Shown here piece after piece: positions 12,211-23,587 of a stretch of DNA of 64,000 bases (its first letter is position 1; the number at the start of each line of letters is the position of its first letter). The DNA comes from Margaritifera margaritifera (taxonomy: Eukaryota; Mollusca; Bivalvia; Unionida; Margaritiferidae). The stretch spans positions 1,304,001-1,368,000 of the forward strand of contig JAQPZY010001596.1 in assembly GCA_029931535.1 (NCBI GenBank), given 5' to 3'. The position numbers and the translations under genes are program-made. Below the pieces are notes generated by a model, which searched no databases, was not told the origin of the DNA, and saw only the letters and a program-made list of their open reading frames with translations.

Positions 12211-12480
12211 TAAGCAGAGGTGGGTAGGTGTGGCCACAGGAAAGCTCTCTGGGACCCCCCTCCCCCCACTTGCCTATCTTGTACAGGTTGCAAGAGGACA
12301 GATGGTCGTCCCTTTTGCAGCCTATGGTTAAATGAGGTCTGGGACCGTGCCAAACATAGATGTACTTATAAAGGAAGGAAGAAAGTTCTTTCCTTGACTT
12401 CCTCAGAATTTTCATATTTTTCATTCTCCGAGTTTCTTGGGTCTCAGAGAAGGATTAGAAAAGTCTCCTCTGAGTCTCTT
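12211..12480 (+). pseudogene. Fragment of DIRS-type gag-like N-terminus
   Basis: The frame around 12220-12480 encodes CGHRKALWDPPPPTCLSC followed by TGCK...FCSLWLNEVWDRAKHRCTYKGRK. It parallels the first frame of the DIRS element at 21093 (CGHKKGPWDTHQTCLSC, TKCTRMYGGPMCCLW, then DTWDLAESHHTYLKRK), keeping the Cys/His spacing. The probable role of that region is a zinc-binding gag-like domain. No RT or recombinase follows, so this is an isolated relic of the same or a sister family. Confidence 0.75.
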
Positions 12481-12811
12481 AAGGTTAGTGATTTAATATC
12501 CATGTATCTATCTATCTTGCTTTGCAGTCTCCACCCTACTCCTCATGGTAACCTTTGCAATGCACCTAATAAGATTATTGAACAAAGGTTGGCAGTAAAA
12601 GGACATAAGTGCATGAAAGGGCAAATTTTGAAGTAATTAACAATGGTTTAAAATTTTACAGGATATTTTTTGTAAATAGAATACAATTGTGAAATAGTAT
12701 GATTGGAAATATATAATTATTAGCATCCAATGTGGTTAGATTTATGTTGAAATGCAGTACAGTTAGGAAATTCTAGATCACAATAATTACTAGGATAAAA
12801 AGAATGTGTCT

Positions 12812-13205
12812 GAATGGGTGGCAGTAATCATTGTGCTTAATCGTAAGTTCTCTCATTGGATGGCAGTAATCAGTGTGCTTAGTTGTAAATTCTCTCTGGA
12901 TGGCAGTAATCATTGTGATCAATTGTAAGTTCTCTCAATGGGTGACAGTAATCAGTGTGCTAAATTGTAAGTTCTCTCAGTGGGTGACAGTAATCAGTGT
13001 TCTTCATTGTAAGTTCTCTCAATGGGTGACAGTAATAAGTGTGCTTCACTGCAAGTTCTCTCAGTGGATGGCAGTAATCATTGTGATTAATTGTAAGTTT
13101 TTCAGTGTGTGGCAGTAATTAATGTGCTTAATTGTAAGTTCTCAATGGATGGCAGTAATTAATGTCTTTAATTGTAAGTTCTCTCAATGAGTGTCAGTTA
13201 TCTAC
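12812..13205 (+). repeat. ~43-bp minisatellite, left part
   Basis: Nine or so copies of a unit around 'cagtaatcagtgtgcttaat' and 'tgtaagttctctcaatggg'. The array is cut by the piggyBac element at a TTAA inside a repeat unit and resumes at 14155. Confidence 0.93.
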
Positions 13206-13209
13206 TTAA

Positions 13210-14154
13210 CCCTTTGGCAACCACTGTCTCACCTGTAAATAGCTCCTCAACCCCACTGACGCTCATATGCATATAGTACGGGACTACTAGAAATCCCAGT
13301 GTCGCATATATGCATACCTTACTGAATGTTGATTGGTTGAAAGTACAGAAGTGCACATATTTATGAATATCATAACCAATCAGAGAACTGTTTACTCGAC
13401 ATTTTGATAAAAGTTCAAAATGTGAGATGTTAAATTTAGACACAAAGGAAGGACTTTTCCGCACTTTACAAAACATGTGTAGTTGAGATTAAACAAAGAT
13501 GGATTGCGATTCAGATATGAGCGAGTTTGAAGGGTTTAATGCATCAATCTTAGAAACTGGATCAGATATTGATGTTGGTCCAGTATCTACACCAGATGTA
13601 AGTGATTTTTAACCAGATGACGAGGAGCCCATAGTCCCACTTGCACAATGGAGTGATGACATTGCCATATTCGAGACCGATCATTTTGATTCTGATGTTG
13701 GTTCAACTATTGAGCTTGGACCACTAAGCAACAAGAAAGATTATGACCCTTCCAAAAATCAGTCAGTTGACAAAGTTATGATTGCTTATAAAGGAAGACT
13801 GTCAATTAAACAATACCTGCCCCCAAAACCCACAAAATTTTATATGTACATATGTAAATATTGGATTTATTTTGGAGGATTTCTTGTATGATGGGATGTA
13901 GGAGTATGTGAAGGTGGAAATATATAGGTAACATACACTATACAAGGTAAGCTGTTTTTTATTTCATTGAAATCCAGCAATAACTAATGAAATAATGAAA
14001 ATAAATGTAACCCATGTTTTTCCTGTCAGTTTCTCTAGTCAGCCATGTTGATGCTTTAGTATTCAGCCTAGAAACCTGCCTCAGTAGTCTTAGCAGCTGA
14101 TATGATAACACTCATCAGCAGTGAAGCTGCACAACAGCTGTATTAGCTAAAGGG
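13210..14154 (+). mobile_element. piggyBac deletion derivative inserted in the minisatellite
   Basis: Flanked by TTAA on both sides (13206-13209 and 14155-14158), the obligate piggyBac target site. Ends are CCCTTTGGCAACC (left) and, reverse complemented, CCCTTTAGCTAAT (right), matching piggyBac-type CCCTTT termini. The 945-bp element contains an N-terminal acidic transposase piece joined to a short part of the DDE core (see 13499-13858), so it is an internally deleted, non-autonomous copy. Excising it between the TTAAs restores a continuous minisatellite. Confidence 0.9.
13499..13858 (+). pseudogene. piggyBac transposase remnant
   Basis: The ATG at 13499 opens MDCDSDMSEFEGFNASILET, an acidic N-terminus typical of these transposases. 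One in-frame stop (13610-13612) interrupts it, after which the same frame continues with acidic residues. From about 13755 it carries KNQSVDKVMIAYKGRLSIKQ and YLPPKPTKF, matching the piggyBac block around one catalytic Asp (usual form: D-E-M-I-x-F-K-G-R-S-S-x-K-Q-Y-x-P-x-K-P). The residues between, including the first catalytic Asp region, are missing and the rest of the core is lost, so it is inactive. Confidence 0.85.
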
Positions 14155-14850
14155 TTAATTGTAAGTTCTCTCAATGGCAGTAATCATTGTGCTTAATTGT
14201 AATCAGTGGGTAGCAGTAACCATTGTGCTTAATTGTAAGTTCTCTCAATGGCAGTAATCATTGTGCTTAATTGTAATCAGTGGGTAGCAGTAACCATTGT
14301 GCTTAATTGTAAGTTCTCTCAATGGCAGTAATCATTGTGCTTAATTGTAATCAGTGGGTAGCAGTAACCATTGTGCTTAATTGTAAGTTCTTTCAATGGG
14401 TGTCAGTAATCAGTGTGCTTAATTGTAATCAGTGGGTAGCAGTAACCATTGTGCTTAATTGTAAGTTCTTTCAATGGGTGTCAGTAATCAGTGTGCTTAA
14501 TTGTAATCAGTGGGTAGCAGTAACCATTGTGCTTAATTGTAAGTTCTCTCAATGGCAGTAATCATTGTGCTTAATTGTAATCAGTGGGTAGCAGTAATCA
14601 TTGTACTTAATTGTAAGTTCTTTCAATGGGTGTCAGTAATCAGTGTGCTTAATTGCAAGTTCTCTCAATGGGGGGAGCAGTAATCAGTGTGCTTAATTGT
14701 AAGTTCTCTGAATGGGGGGAGGCATTAATTAGTGTGCATAACTCTAAGTTATTTCATTGGGTGGCAGTAATCATTGTGATTAATGTAAATTCACTCAATG
14801 CATGGCAGTAATCATTATGCTTAATTGTAAGTTCTATGAGTTTCCCTTCA
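14155..14850 (+). repeat. Minisatellite, right part, with higher-order units
   Basis: The same 'ttaattgtaagttctctcaa' array as 12812-13205 resumes directly at the piggyBac right TTAA. Here two variants alternate ('caatggcagtaatcattgtg' and 'aatcagtgggtagcagtaac'), giving a longer compound unit repeated several times between 14160 and 14600 before decaying. Confidence 0.92.
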
Positions 14851-14859
14851 GTCCAGCTA

Positions 14860-16140
14860 TCACTTTTAACTGATAGCTATAAGATTTTAAGATCCCTGAA
14901 GGGTCTTCGGACTGGACCAGAATATCTAATTTAAAGTAACCAACCACGAGTACCAATATATTTAATTAAGTAGTGCGCCGTGTGCACACGCGCAATCCTG
15001 TAAACATTGTAGTTCTATTCCTATGTACAGGTATAATTAATTGTACACACCCTCCCATATCATGCCTTCAGTGAACCCTCATAGTGGGGAAACCATGCAG
15101 CGAGGGAGTGCTGTGTAAATAGCGTGCAATGCGTGCAGTAATGCATAAAGTAGGTTTGCAGCCTGACAACAGACTTGACAAGAAATTAAATAGTGTGCTT
15201 GGACGCAAATTAATCCCCCTTTGGGTATATCCTCGTGCATGGCCGAATGGCCACATGCGTGGTTAATTTAAATTTGTTTAGTATCAACATTAAATTTTCT
15301 TCAGAAAGATGAATGCAGTGTTATGTAGGAAAATCAGTTTTTAAGGAGATAAGATGATTTTTGCATTATAATATCTGAATCACAAAAAATAAATACATTC
15401 ACAATTTTAAAAATTTGTGGTAGACATTATGGATTGTGATCAGACTCAACATTTTCTTTAATCTATTGTCAGAGAAACATGTAAGAAAAAATGATAAAAG
15501 AACAATACGTCTCGAATTGGACACTATCAAGAGAAAAATATCTCCGAGTTTTGTCTCTCCCCAATAGCAGATTACATTGCTTTTTGACAAATTTGGGGAT
15601 GAAAGCACCCGTTTTTGCATAAAATCAAGACTCATCTTATAAACCTGTCTGTGTCCTGAAATGATCTTGTAACAACATCAAAGGCATACTGTACATTTAG
15701 AATTAATTTTACTGGTTTCCAGCTGTGCCTTTCTTGGTAAGTTATCCATGACTAATCAGTTTATATGATGATTGCTTGTGAAAGAATATGGATGATACAG
15801 ATTTTTTAAAATTCATACATTTCTTGTTACTCGTAATAAAGAATTAATACCAACTTTATGTTTAAAATATCCTTTCGTGTTCTGGCAACCATTTTTTTTT
15901 TAGCAAACACTGAATGGTCCTAATATCTTAGTGCTTATTTGATCAAATCAGTTTTATCTCGTCTGCCATAGCATATAGGCTAGACTTAAATCACTTGGTT
16001 CTGCAGTTTGAAATTTGTCATGGCAGATGCACAGAAGGGAATGTCATTTTCAAATTTGATTGGCAAACATTTGATTTTAGCAAACATTGAATCCCACTAT
16101 CTTAGTACTTATTTTTAGTTTTGTTTTATCTTGTTCCCTT
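14860..16140. other. Intergenic DNA, no gene recognised
   Basis: Contains a small hairpin (AGCTATCA / TGATAGCT near 14857-14880) and two related blocks around 'tagcaaacactgaa' (15901) and 'tagcaaacattgaa' (16078) that lead into the 144-bp array. No coding exon recognised. Confidence 0.45.
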
Positions 16141-16149
16141 TAGTAAAGG

Positions 16150-17130
16150 CCAGACATAAAAATCTTGTTATCGCAACTCCTGAAAAGAAAGTCATATTGG
16201 TAAGGGGTTTTCACCAGAAGACTTCTTATTACGTCTAGTTTGTCTTAAGTGAAAATGGTGCCACCTGGACATCCAGTATGGCCACCACAGCATCCATCTT
16301 GAAAAGCTTGCTATTGCTACTTGACTTGAATGAATGGTTATCTTAATTTAGGGTTTTCAGTAAAAGACTTCTTATGATGTTTAGTAGGTTCTAAATGAAA
16401 ATGGTGCAGATCTAATATCCTATATGGCCACCACAGCAACCATCTTAAAAATCCTGTTATTCCTACTCCTGAATGGAAAGTCATATCAGCATGGGGTTTT
16501 CATCAGAAGATTTCATGTGGTGTCTGGTTGGTCTTAAATAAAAATTGTGCTGATCTGCTATCCAATATGGCCACCACAGCCACCATCTTGAACAGCTTGT
16601 TGCTACTCCTCAATGGATAGTCATATCAACATCGGGTTTTCACCAGTTGGTACTAAATGAAAATGGTTACAATCTGACATCCAGTATATCCACCATGGCA
16701 GCCATCTTGAAAATCTTGATGTTCCTACTCCTCCTAAATGGAAAATCTTATTGACATGAGGTTTTCACCAGAAGACTCATTAAAATGATATCTGGTTGGT
16801 TCTGAATTAAAATGGTGCCAGGCTGACCTCAAATATATATGCCACAATGAATATATTGAAAATCTTGTCACTACTTCCCCAGAATTGATGGTCATATCAA
16901 CATAGGGTTTTCACCAGAAGTCTTCTATTGGTGTCTACATTGCCCTAAATGAAAATGGTGTGGATCTTACATCTTGTATGGCTGCCACAATGGCAAATTT
17001 GAAAATCTTATCGCTCACGAATATAAGAGAGTTAAAACACTCTTCGGTTACAAAGAAGAAATGGTCTTATCCTGAATTCCTGGAAATTCTTTTCAGACAT
17101 TAGAGTGTCAGACCCATCAAGCTACTCTTT
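16150..17130 (+). repeat. ~144-bp tandem array (left block) with terminal motif
   Basis: About six diverged units carrying 'ggttttcaccagaagacttc', then 'taaatgaaaatggtgc', 'ccagtatggccaccac', and 'catcttgaaaatcttgtta'. Unit starts fall near 16206, 16352, 16494, 16635, 16759 and 16903. It ends with a non-tandem tail 'aagaagaaatgg..tt..ctgaattcctggaaattcttttcagacattag' (17049-17105), also present at 28.3 and 50.7 kb. Non-coding. Confidence 0.88.
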
Positions 17131-17311
17131 TCTTTTGGTCTGCATTGAGGGCATACGCATTTCCAGACAAGTTTCTGTATTATGTTGACCTTACAGTATG
17201 TCTCAGATTTGCAGTTGTATGGAAAGCATAATAAATTTTCCTGTATTATGATGCAGCTCTGCCAGTATTATTGTTTTTGTGATTTCTGTAAATGGTTTTG
17301 TCTGCAAGCTT

Positions 17312-17750
17312 TCTCTAGGTCCATCGCCACCCTTGAGAAAGGTTCATCAATCAGTGGGGTGGTTCCTAGTGGCACTGGGCAATGCGAGGTTTTAGGTGCC
17401 ACCCGCTGATACTTGTCACACAACAAACAAAACCTCCGAACATCCCCATACACACCTGGCAAGTAGAACTCCCTTGTTAGCCTATCTCTGGTCTTTGCCA
17501 CGCCCATGTGGCTTCCAAGTAGACCCTCACTTGCCAGTCTAAGCACTTCTGCTCACTTCACTATGGGCACAACCACTTGTTTAAACGTATCGGTCCCTTT
17601 CCCGGCGTACTGGTACAAAATACAGCATTTCATCGCAAACTTCACCTCGTTGTCTGGCAATTTCCGTATGGACCCATGCTTTGCGTATGTGGCAGACCCC
17701 TTCTTACAAGGTGTCCGATTTAGTTGGTTATCATTATCTAGAAGATGATC
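17312..17750 (-). pseudogene. Gypsy-type retrotransposon integrase fragment
   Basis: On the minus strand the frame encodes a pre-integrase segment, then LASEGLLGSHMGVAKTRDRL, FYLPGVYGDVRRFCLLCDKY and QRVAPKTSHCPVPL. This is the H2C2 zinc-binding domain at the N-terminus of Ty3/gypsy integrases (H...H...CxxC) and the linker ending at IDEPFSRVAMDLE, just before the catalytic core. A TGA stop breaks the frame near 17552, and the match ends around 17312 with no core. No LTRs were found alongside. Confident as a pol fragment, inactive. Confidence 0.9.
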
Positions 17751-17759
17751 GACCTCGGT

Positions 17760-18430
17760 GTTATTGTTCGGATCGAGTAAATAATAAAATAAATTATGAA
17801 ATTTATAGATGGAATAAATAGAGATCTGAGCAGATATGTAGAACAGAATAACACGAGCCCCCGTACATGAAATATAAAAATTTAATCATTTACATAAAAC
17901 AAATTGAGATAATACATTGCATTAGGAAGATACACTTCTTTTTTAAATAAATCATTTACCGAATTTCAACACAAATATACTTATGTAAATAGCCGATCTG
18001 TTTAAAACAATAGAATTAGTTCATCATAGAATCGAGTGAACAATCAAAGTATTTTTAAAGAAATCAGCTAAACACAATACAAGTTACAAAAACAATTGGA
18101 GCATATTAGTACTGATACAATAGAAATGAGTTACTACATTAGGTGAAATACAAATGAATAATATGCTTTAATACTTACCATTAAAATATCCATAATATTT
18201 TCTGAACCAGATTTTATAAGTCAACCATTTAGTTTGTAAAACCACTGAAATAGTAAAAGAAGTTTACAACCAATTAGTGAACTTGCTGATAAAGCAAAAG
18301 AAGTTTACAACCAATTAGTGCACTGTTGATAAGCCAGGTTTCTTACCTCACCATTAATGTGTAATTTGAAACCACACTGGTCAGTTTACCTTATTGAGGG
18401 GGCTATGTGAACAAAACCACTATAGATCTA
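17760..18430. other. Intergenic DNA with a short direct repeat
   Basis: 'agaagtttacaaccaattag' occurs twice (near 18258 and 18299), and a related 'tacaaccaattaat' follows the inverted-repeat element at 18723. No gene recognised. Confidence 0.5.
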
Positions 18431-18431
18431 T

Positions 18432-18727
18432 GTTGTAGAGATAGGCACATTCATAAAATGCATCAAGGTGCTATTTGCCGAATAGAACCTTGATGCATGC
18501 AAACAAGGCACATAGCACCTTTATGCATAGAGTTTTCACACTGTATGCAGATATGACTTTGATGATTTTAATATTTCATATAGATATTGATACATGTAGT
18601 GTCAATTTTTTTTTCACAGTAAGATGTGACTATTTTGAAGTGTTTTATCATAAAATGTCAAAATTAACCAAAAGTGCAAATAGCACCTTTATGCACTAAG
18701 GGGTCGATTTAATATTCACCTCTACAA
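18432..18727. mobile_element. Possible ~300-bp inverted-repeat element
   Basis: The ends read GTTGTAGAG and, reverse complemented, GTTGTAGAG. Nested inside are a second inverted pair (AAGGTGCTATTTGC near 18466 and its complement near 18678) and a hairpin TGCATCAAGGT / ACCTTGATGCA. The structure suggests a MITE, but no convincing target duplication was found, so family and exact ends are uncertain. Confidence 0.45.
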
Positions 18728-18729
18728 CC

Positions 18730-19965
18730 AATTAATTTACTGCAAAAGATAGATGAAATTATAACTACTTACCACTGTGTCTTAATAACTTTAGAACAAA
18801 TTTAAGACCATTAATCACTAGTAAAACAAGAAGGACTATATTATTTAAATACATCAATAAGTTTTATAAAAATAATTGACAGAAAATTCTACTAACATGA
18901 TCAGTATGACAAATCCTAGGTCTATGAATCAAGAACAATATTTAAGATACATATACATGTACTATGACGCGCAAATATTAATCAATTGGTAGGGACAGAT
19001 TAAACTGGATAAGAAGAATAAAAAGGAAAGATGTATATAACATTCTTAACTTAAAGATTGGTTGGCTAAACAGTTTACTTGCTCATTACATAAGCAGACT
19101 AGAAAAAGATTCCATTCGAAATGGTGTATGTAAGCCACACAGATATAGTCAAACATGTCTTAATGGTCATCTTCACACAGCGGTCACCTGGTAACAACAG
19201 CCATTCTAATTCCCCCCGGCAAATTTCCTATAAAAATGTCGTGTGTAATGGTCACCTGCTTTCTGCAGTAAGCAGCCAGGTGTTTCATAATCAAACAATG
19301 GTTTCTCCCTGCCTTAAGTGATCACTGGAGCATATCTACAGTGACCGCTCAGTCTATGCAAACTAAACTGTTGCTTCATGAGGAAGACATTGTTTAGATA
19401 AAGGAATGTGATGTGAATCGACGTGCAGATATTTCTTATCTCGCCTGTACTCACCATACTCAAGTCATATTGTCAGTGTAATTCAGAGGTGTCAATATGT
19501 CAGATTCGAAAGCGAGACAGTTTTTATTGTTAGGGTAGAGGGTCAAAGCAATTCTTTTGCTGGATGGTGGGAAAAGTAGTCATGTTATCGCAGCAGCAGA
19601 AACGAAGTCGCCTTTTGTGCCAGTGTGATAGATATAGTTCAATACCTTCATCCATTTGCTTATGATTTAAAGCTTTCTGTGAAGAAAAAAGTTCATCTTT
19701 GAGAAGAGATACAAGTTACATCCCTTTTCATTAGGGTCAGGGGTCACTCAATATTTAAAACTTGTCTGTAAAGGCAGATGAAGTTTTGGTTCATGGGTCA
19801 CAAAGAATAGCCATATACAGATTTTTTCGATTCCAAATTCATCACAATCCTCTTTTTTAGGATGGATTAAAGTGAGCAGGATACAGTACTCTTGTGTGGA
19901 ACATAAATTTGGGAGAAAACAACATATATGCATATTTTATGATTTTGTTGAATAGTGCTCATAAA
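18730..19965. other. Intergenic DNA, no gene recognised
   Basis: Only short spurious frames on both strands; no domain, RNA gene or clear repeat identified. Confidence 0.5.
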
Positions 19966-19970
19966 ACTTT

Positions 19971-20033
19971 ATAATAATAATAATAATAGTAATAATAATA
20001 ATAATAATAATAACAGTGATAATAATGATAATG
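19971..20033. repeat. (ATA)n microsatellite
   Basis: About 20 imperfect AAT/TAA trinucleotides; gives a spurious poly-Tyr frame on the minus strand. Confidence 0.95.
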
Positions 20034-20142
20034 GTAAATTGGTGCATGGTATTTGTTCAAAAACCAATTTTGAAAGGTAAACCTGTGTACAGAGGTCACG
20101 TGTACAAAGGCCAGTTTTGCCTTTTCCCATGGGTGACTGCTA

Positions 20143-20718
20143 TTGACAGGTTTTACTGTAGTTGATTTGCAACTGATTGATAAATTAAATAATGGTTCTA
20201 GATATATTTTGGCAATGGTAGATGTTTTCTCAAAATGTTCCTGGGATAAGAAATTACGAGCAAAAAATAAAAAAAAGAAAAAAGACGACATACACAATGC
20301 TTTTAAAAGATCTTTAAAGAGTGGAATCCAGGAAAAAATACAGTTCAATGAAGGAAAGGAATGTTATAATCAAAGTATCATCAAATTATTGGAAAAAGAC
20401 TATATCAGATACTTTTCCACTTACTCAGATAAAAAAAAGCATTAATGGTGGAAAGATGTACCATAATTGAACTCTTATAACTAGAATGTGGAAGTATTTT
20501 ACTGAAAATGAAACCAGAATATGAGCAGATATATTACAAAACCTTATTGATGGGTATAGCAGATCATATAGATCAATAAACATGTCACCAGTTGAAGCAA
20601 GCAAAGGAAGAAAATTAATCTAAAGTATGGATTAACTTGTTTCGTTATATAACAACTGTAGGAACGCCAAATTATAAAGGAGGTGAAAATGTTTGGATTT
20701 CAAAATAAAAATCCATTT
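20143..20718 (+). pseudogene. Polinton-type (rve) integrase relic, 5' part
   Basis: The frame from about 20155 reads VVDLQLIDKLNNGSRYILAM, then VDVFSKCSW, a linker and FSTYSDKK. This matches the integrase core of Polinton/Maverick-like or F54H12.3-like elements: first catalytic Asp in DLQLID, second region IQFNEGKECYN (the usual TDKGxEFYN, with the Asp changed), and the catalytic Glu in MVERCTI after a frameshift near 20440. The C-terminal core (RMWKYFTENETRI, ADILQNLIDGYSRSYRS, MSPVEASKG) follows in another frame with stops. The relic is cut at 20718 by the DIRS element and resumes after 26714. It is dead: frameshifts, stops and a lost Asp. Confidence 0.7.
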
Positions 20719-20901
20719 TAATGTCAGTAATAACGTACCTGTCACTATTATTAAGCTTTCTCCTTTTCGCATGGAAAGACCTCGTCTGTGCTAGATGTAC
20801 CAACTTCCTGTTCTAGAAGTTTCTTAGCACATGTGCATCGATCCAATCTGATCTACGTCATCAGCTCGTGCTCCACAGAGCGTCCTCATTCTTTTCAGGA
20901 C
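20719..20901 (+). repeat. DIRS left inverted terminal repeat
   Basis: Starts TAATGTCAGTAATAAC and is the reverse complement of 26532-26714, with small differences (for example CACTATT versus CAACTATT near the end). Its inner edge is ...CTTTTCAGGAC. Confidence 0.93.
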
Positions 20902-21092
20902 GACAGTCGAGTCAACACGTGGAAAACTTTATGACGAAGAAAATATTTACAAGTGCAATGGTTTCAATGCTAATAACCAGGACTTAACGTGAACATTCTT
21001 TATAATGAATGTTAACCTCTCTCCTTATTATTATTATCATTGCTCTGTTATTTTGTTAAACTAAGTTTCTTTTTCAGAACTTAATTTTTCAG

Positions 21093-23450
21093 ATGTCTCA
21101 ATCAGTTGGTAAGTGTGGGCATAAGAAAGGCCCATGGGACACTCACCAAACTTGTTTGTCATGTACAAAATGTACACGTATGTACGGAGGCCCCATGTGT
21201 TGTCTATGGTCGGACGACACTTGGGATCTGGCCGAAAGCCATCACACTTATCTGAAGAGGAAGGAAGCACGTTTTTTCCCTTCTAAATCAAATAAATCTC
21301 ACTTAGAAAGAAATACTGGTGCTACCTGTGAGGTAGAAAGAGATGTATCTAAAGGGTTCAAGTGCGATCCCCCAAATAAAAGGGAGGAGCAGCACCTTCC
21401 CTAGACAAGAGAGAGATAATGTTACTACTAGTGAGATGGTAACAGATATCTCAAGGGTTCGAGTGCGATCCCCCGAATATAAGAGGGAGGAGTGGCACCT
21501 TCCCAAGTCTTGATGGAGTTCTTCTAAGAAGAAGAAGGCGTCTATCCTAAAGGGCTATCAACTTGCTGGGTCCGAGTTCACCCCCCCATCCCACTACGGG
21601 AGGGTGGGGTAGCACTGACCTACAAGCAGACACAGTTATAGCCCCATAAAGGGTTACACTGAGCCCAAATATGGAGAATCCTTGTGTCTTCCCTTGGGGC
21701 AGGAACATGACCTCCATAGTATCCGAAATCAGGTGAAAAATACATCATGCAAACCCAACAGGTTTAGCCGTCATTCAAATGTTTCTAGTTCTGGGAGAAG
21801 TTCTCTCAGATCTAGATCGCCCTTGACTATAAGTGACAGGTCACGGACTGGCCACTTATCACCGGATACAGACAGACCATATACTGGGTATAGGTCTGCG
21901 AGACATGCTGAATCTAGGTCTAGCACTAGGGATTGGTTCGAATACCCCATACCCCCCCCCCTTTCGCTACTTTACCTAGTTGTCACACCACAGGGACAGA
22001 ACGTGCAAATAGACACGCTTCTGGGATAGGAAATCGGACCGATGTCCCTTCCTTTCCCATGTTCCCTTTCAATCAATTTGGTATGTGGAACTTTCTCCCG
22101 CAAGGGAGAGAACTACCTCTACCATGGATGTCATCCATGTGGCCTCCTGCATGTACGAGTGATGAGATCCGATGACCATCACAAGTTCTGCAGAATAGGG
22201 CGTCAAGGGAAGGGAAGATTAATTCCCCTCCCGCTAAGAGACGAAAGAGAGGCGATAAGAGTTCTTGCTCTCCATACATAACACCCATTGAGGAAAATTC
22301 TGTCGCTCCCCGTGCTGAGACGCAAAATAGATATGTCCCTACTTCCTGGCTGTCCCCACTGTGGGATTGTTTGGGATACATTTCTCCTGCTTAACACCGA
22401 GTTTTGGAACAGGAAGATGATCTCGATCTTAGTAGATTGACAGGAATTTCCTGAAACTCTGGAGGATAGGATATACCCTACCATTCAAAGTGCTCCGAAC
22501 CCCTCACCACCATCGTCTCACGTGGTTGAGGAAGGGGAGACTTGGTCATTCGACATGGCTGTAAACAAAGTACACCACCTTCTTCCCCCTGACATGTGCT
22601 CAAAAACAAAATTGTCCAAGTGACACTAAGATTCTCTCTTGTTTAGAGAAACTGTCAAGAGCGATGCCCAGACCAGACTTAATGCTACTTCCCAAGTTGC
22701 GAAACGGCAGAGCAAAGGTCAAGAAACAGTGCGACAGATTCAAGGGTGATCTGTCTCCTCTGCTACATTGAGGCCCTTAATTTCAGCCTTGAGCTATAAG
22801 GTCCATTCACCTGCTTGGCCATTACCCCCTCCCCCCCCCCCCCCCCACTTGGCTGCCGATGCTTCACAAATGTGCATTTCGGTGGGTTATTTTGCTCGCC
22901 TATCGGTTAAATCCTTGGAGGCATTAGAATCAAAGGCCAGGCCAATAGTGACTATAGCTTCTCATGCTGACCTGTTTTCAGCAGCTTCCTTCAGTTTACT
23001 GAAGGAGAAATCATTATCAACCGTTGCCTTGCAACAACTGTTAGAGGCTGTGACAAAAACTTAACGACACGCATTGTCTACGGCAATGGCGTTGTCGACG
23101 GAGCTTCTACACCTACGTAGAGATGTAGCACTGGACTCTTCCAAATTTTTGCTGGAACATAGCAAAAATCTTCAGAGGGCTGCACCCCTAGATTCAGAGA
23201 CTTTTTTCGGTGGTCTCATTCCTTCTATCGCCTTTCAGGATTTGAGGAACCAACAACATAGGTCCCTCGCATCGGTTGCTGGTCCGTCGAAACCGGCCAG
23301 CGTTCACACATGGATAGGGCTATGGGTCAGCCACAATTTGTACCAAAACGTGGTATGCAACTACGACAGCGAAATAGACAGTCCTCATATGAGCCCTCTT
23401 CAGATACGCAACGTAGTTACTGGAGAGGCAGGGGCAGGGGAAAGCAGTTG
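21093..23450 (+). pseudogene. DIRS gag-like region, broken
   Basis: The ATG at 21093 begins MSQSVGKCGHKKGPWDTHQT with a Cys/His cluster (CGH, CLSC, TKC, MCCLW) that probably binds zinc, followed by a basic segment (KRKEAR). Later pieces are spread over several frames: an Arg/Ser-rich stretch (about 21770-21950), then 22768-23064 (FARLSVKSLEALESKARP) and 23074-23290 (MALSTELLHLRRDVALDSSK, FFGGLIP), which match the helical gag part common in DIRS elements. Frameshifts and a C homopolymer (about 22826-22847) break it. Role in a live element: nucleoprotein of the replication particle. Confidence 0.8.
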
Positions 23451-23587
23451 AATTTTGCCTCTCCCTTCCCCAAAGATGCGAAAGGAGGAAAGAGAGGTTG
23501 TCCCTACGGACACCTCACCTCCTGTAGTGCATACCTCTTCCTTTAATTCAGGAAGGTGCTTGACTGGCCCTCTTTTCGGAGGTCTGG

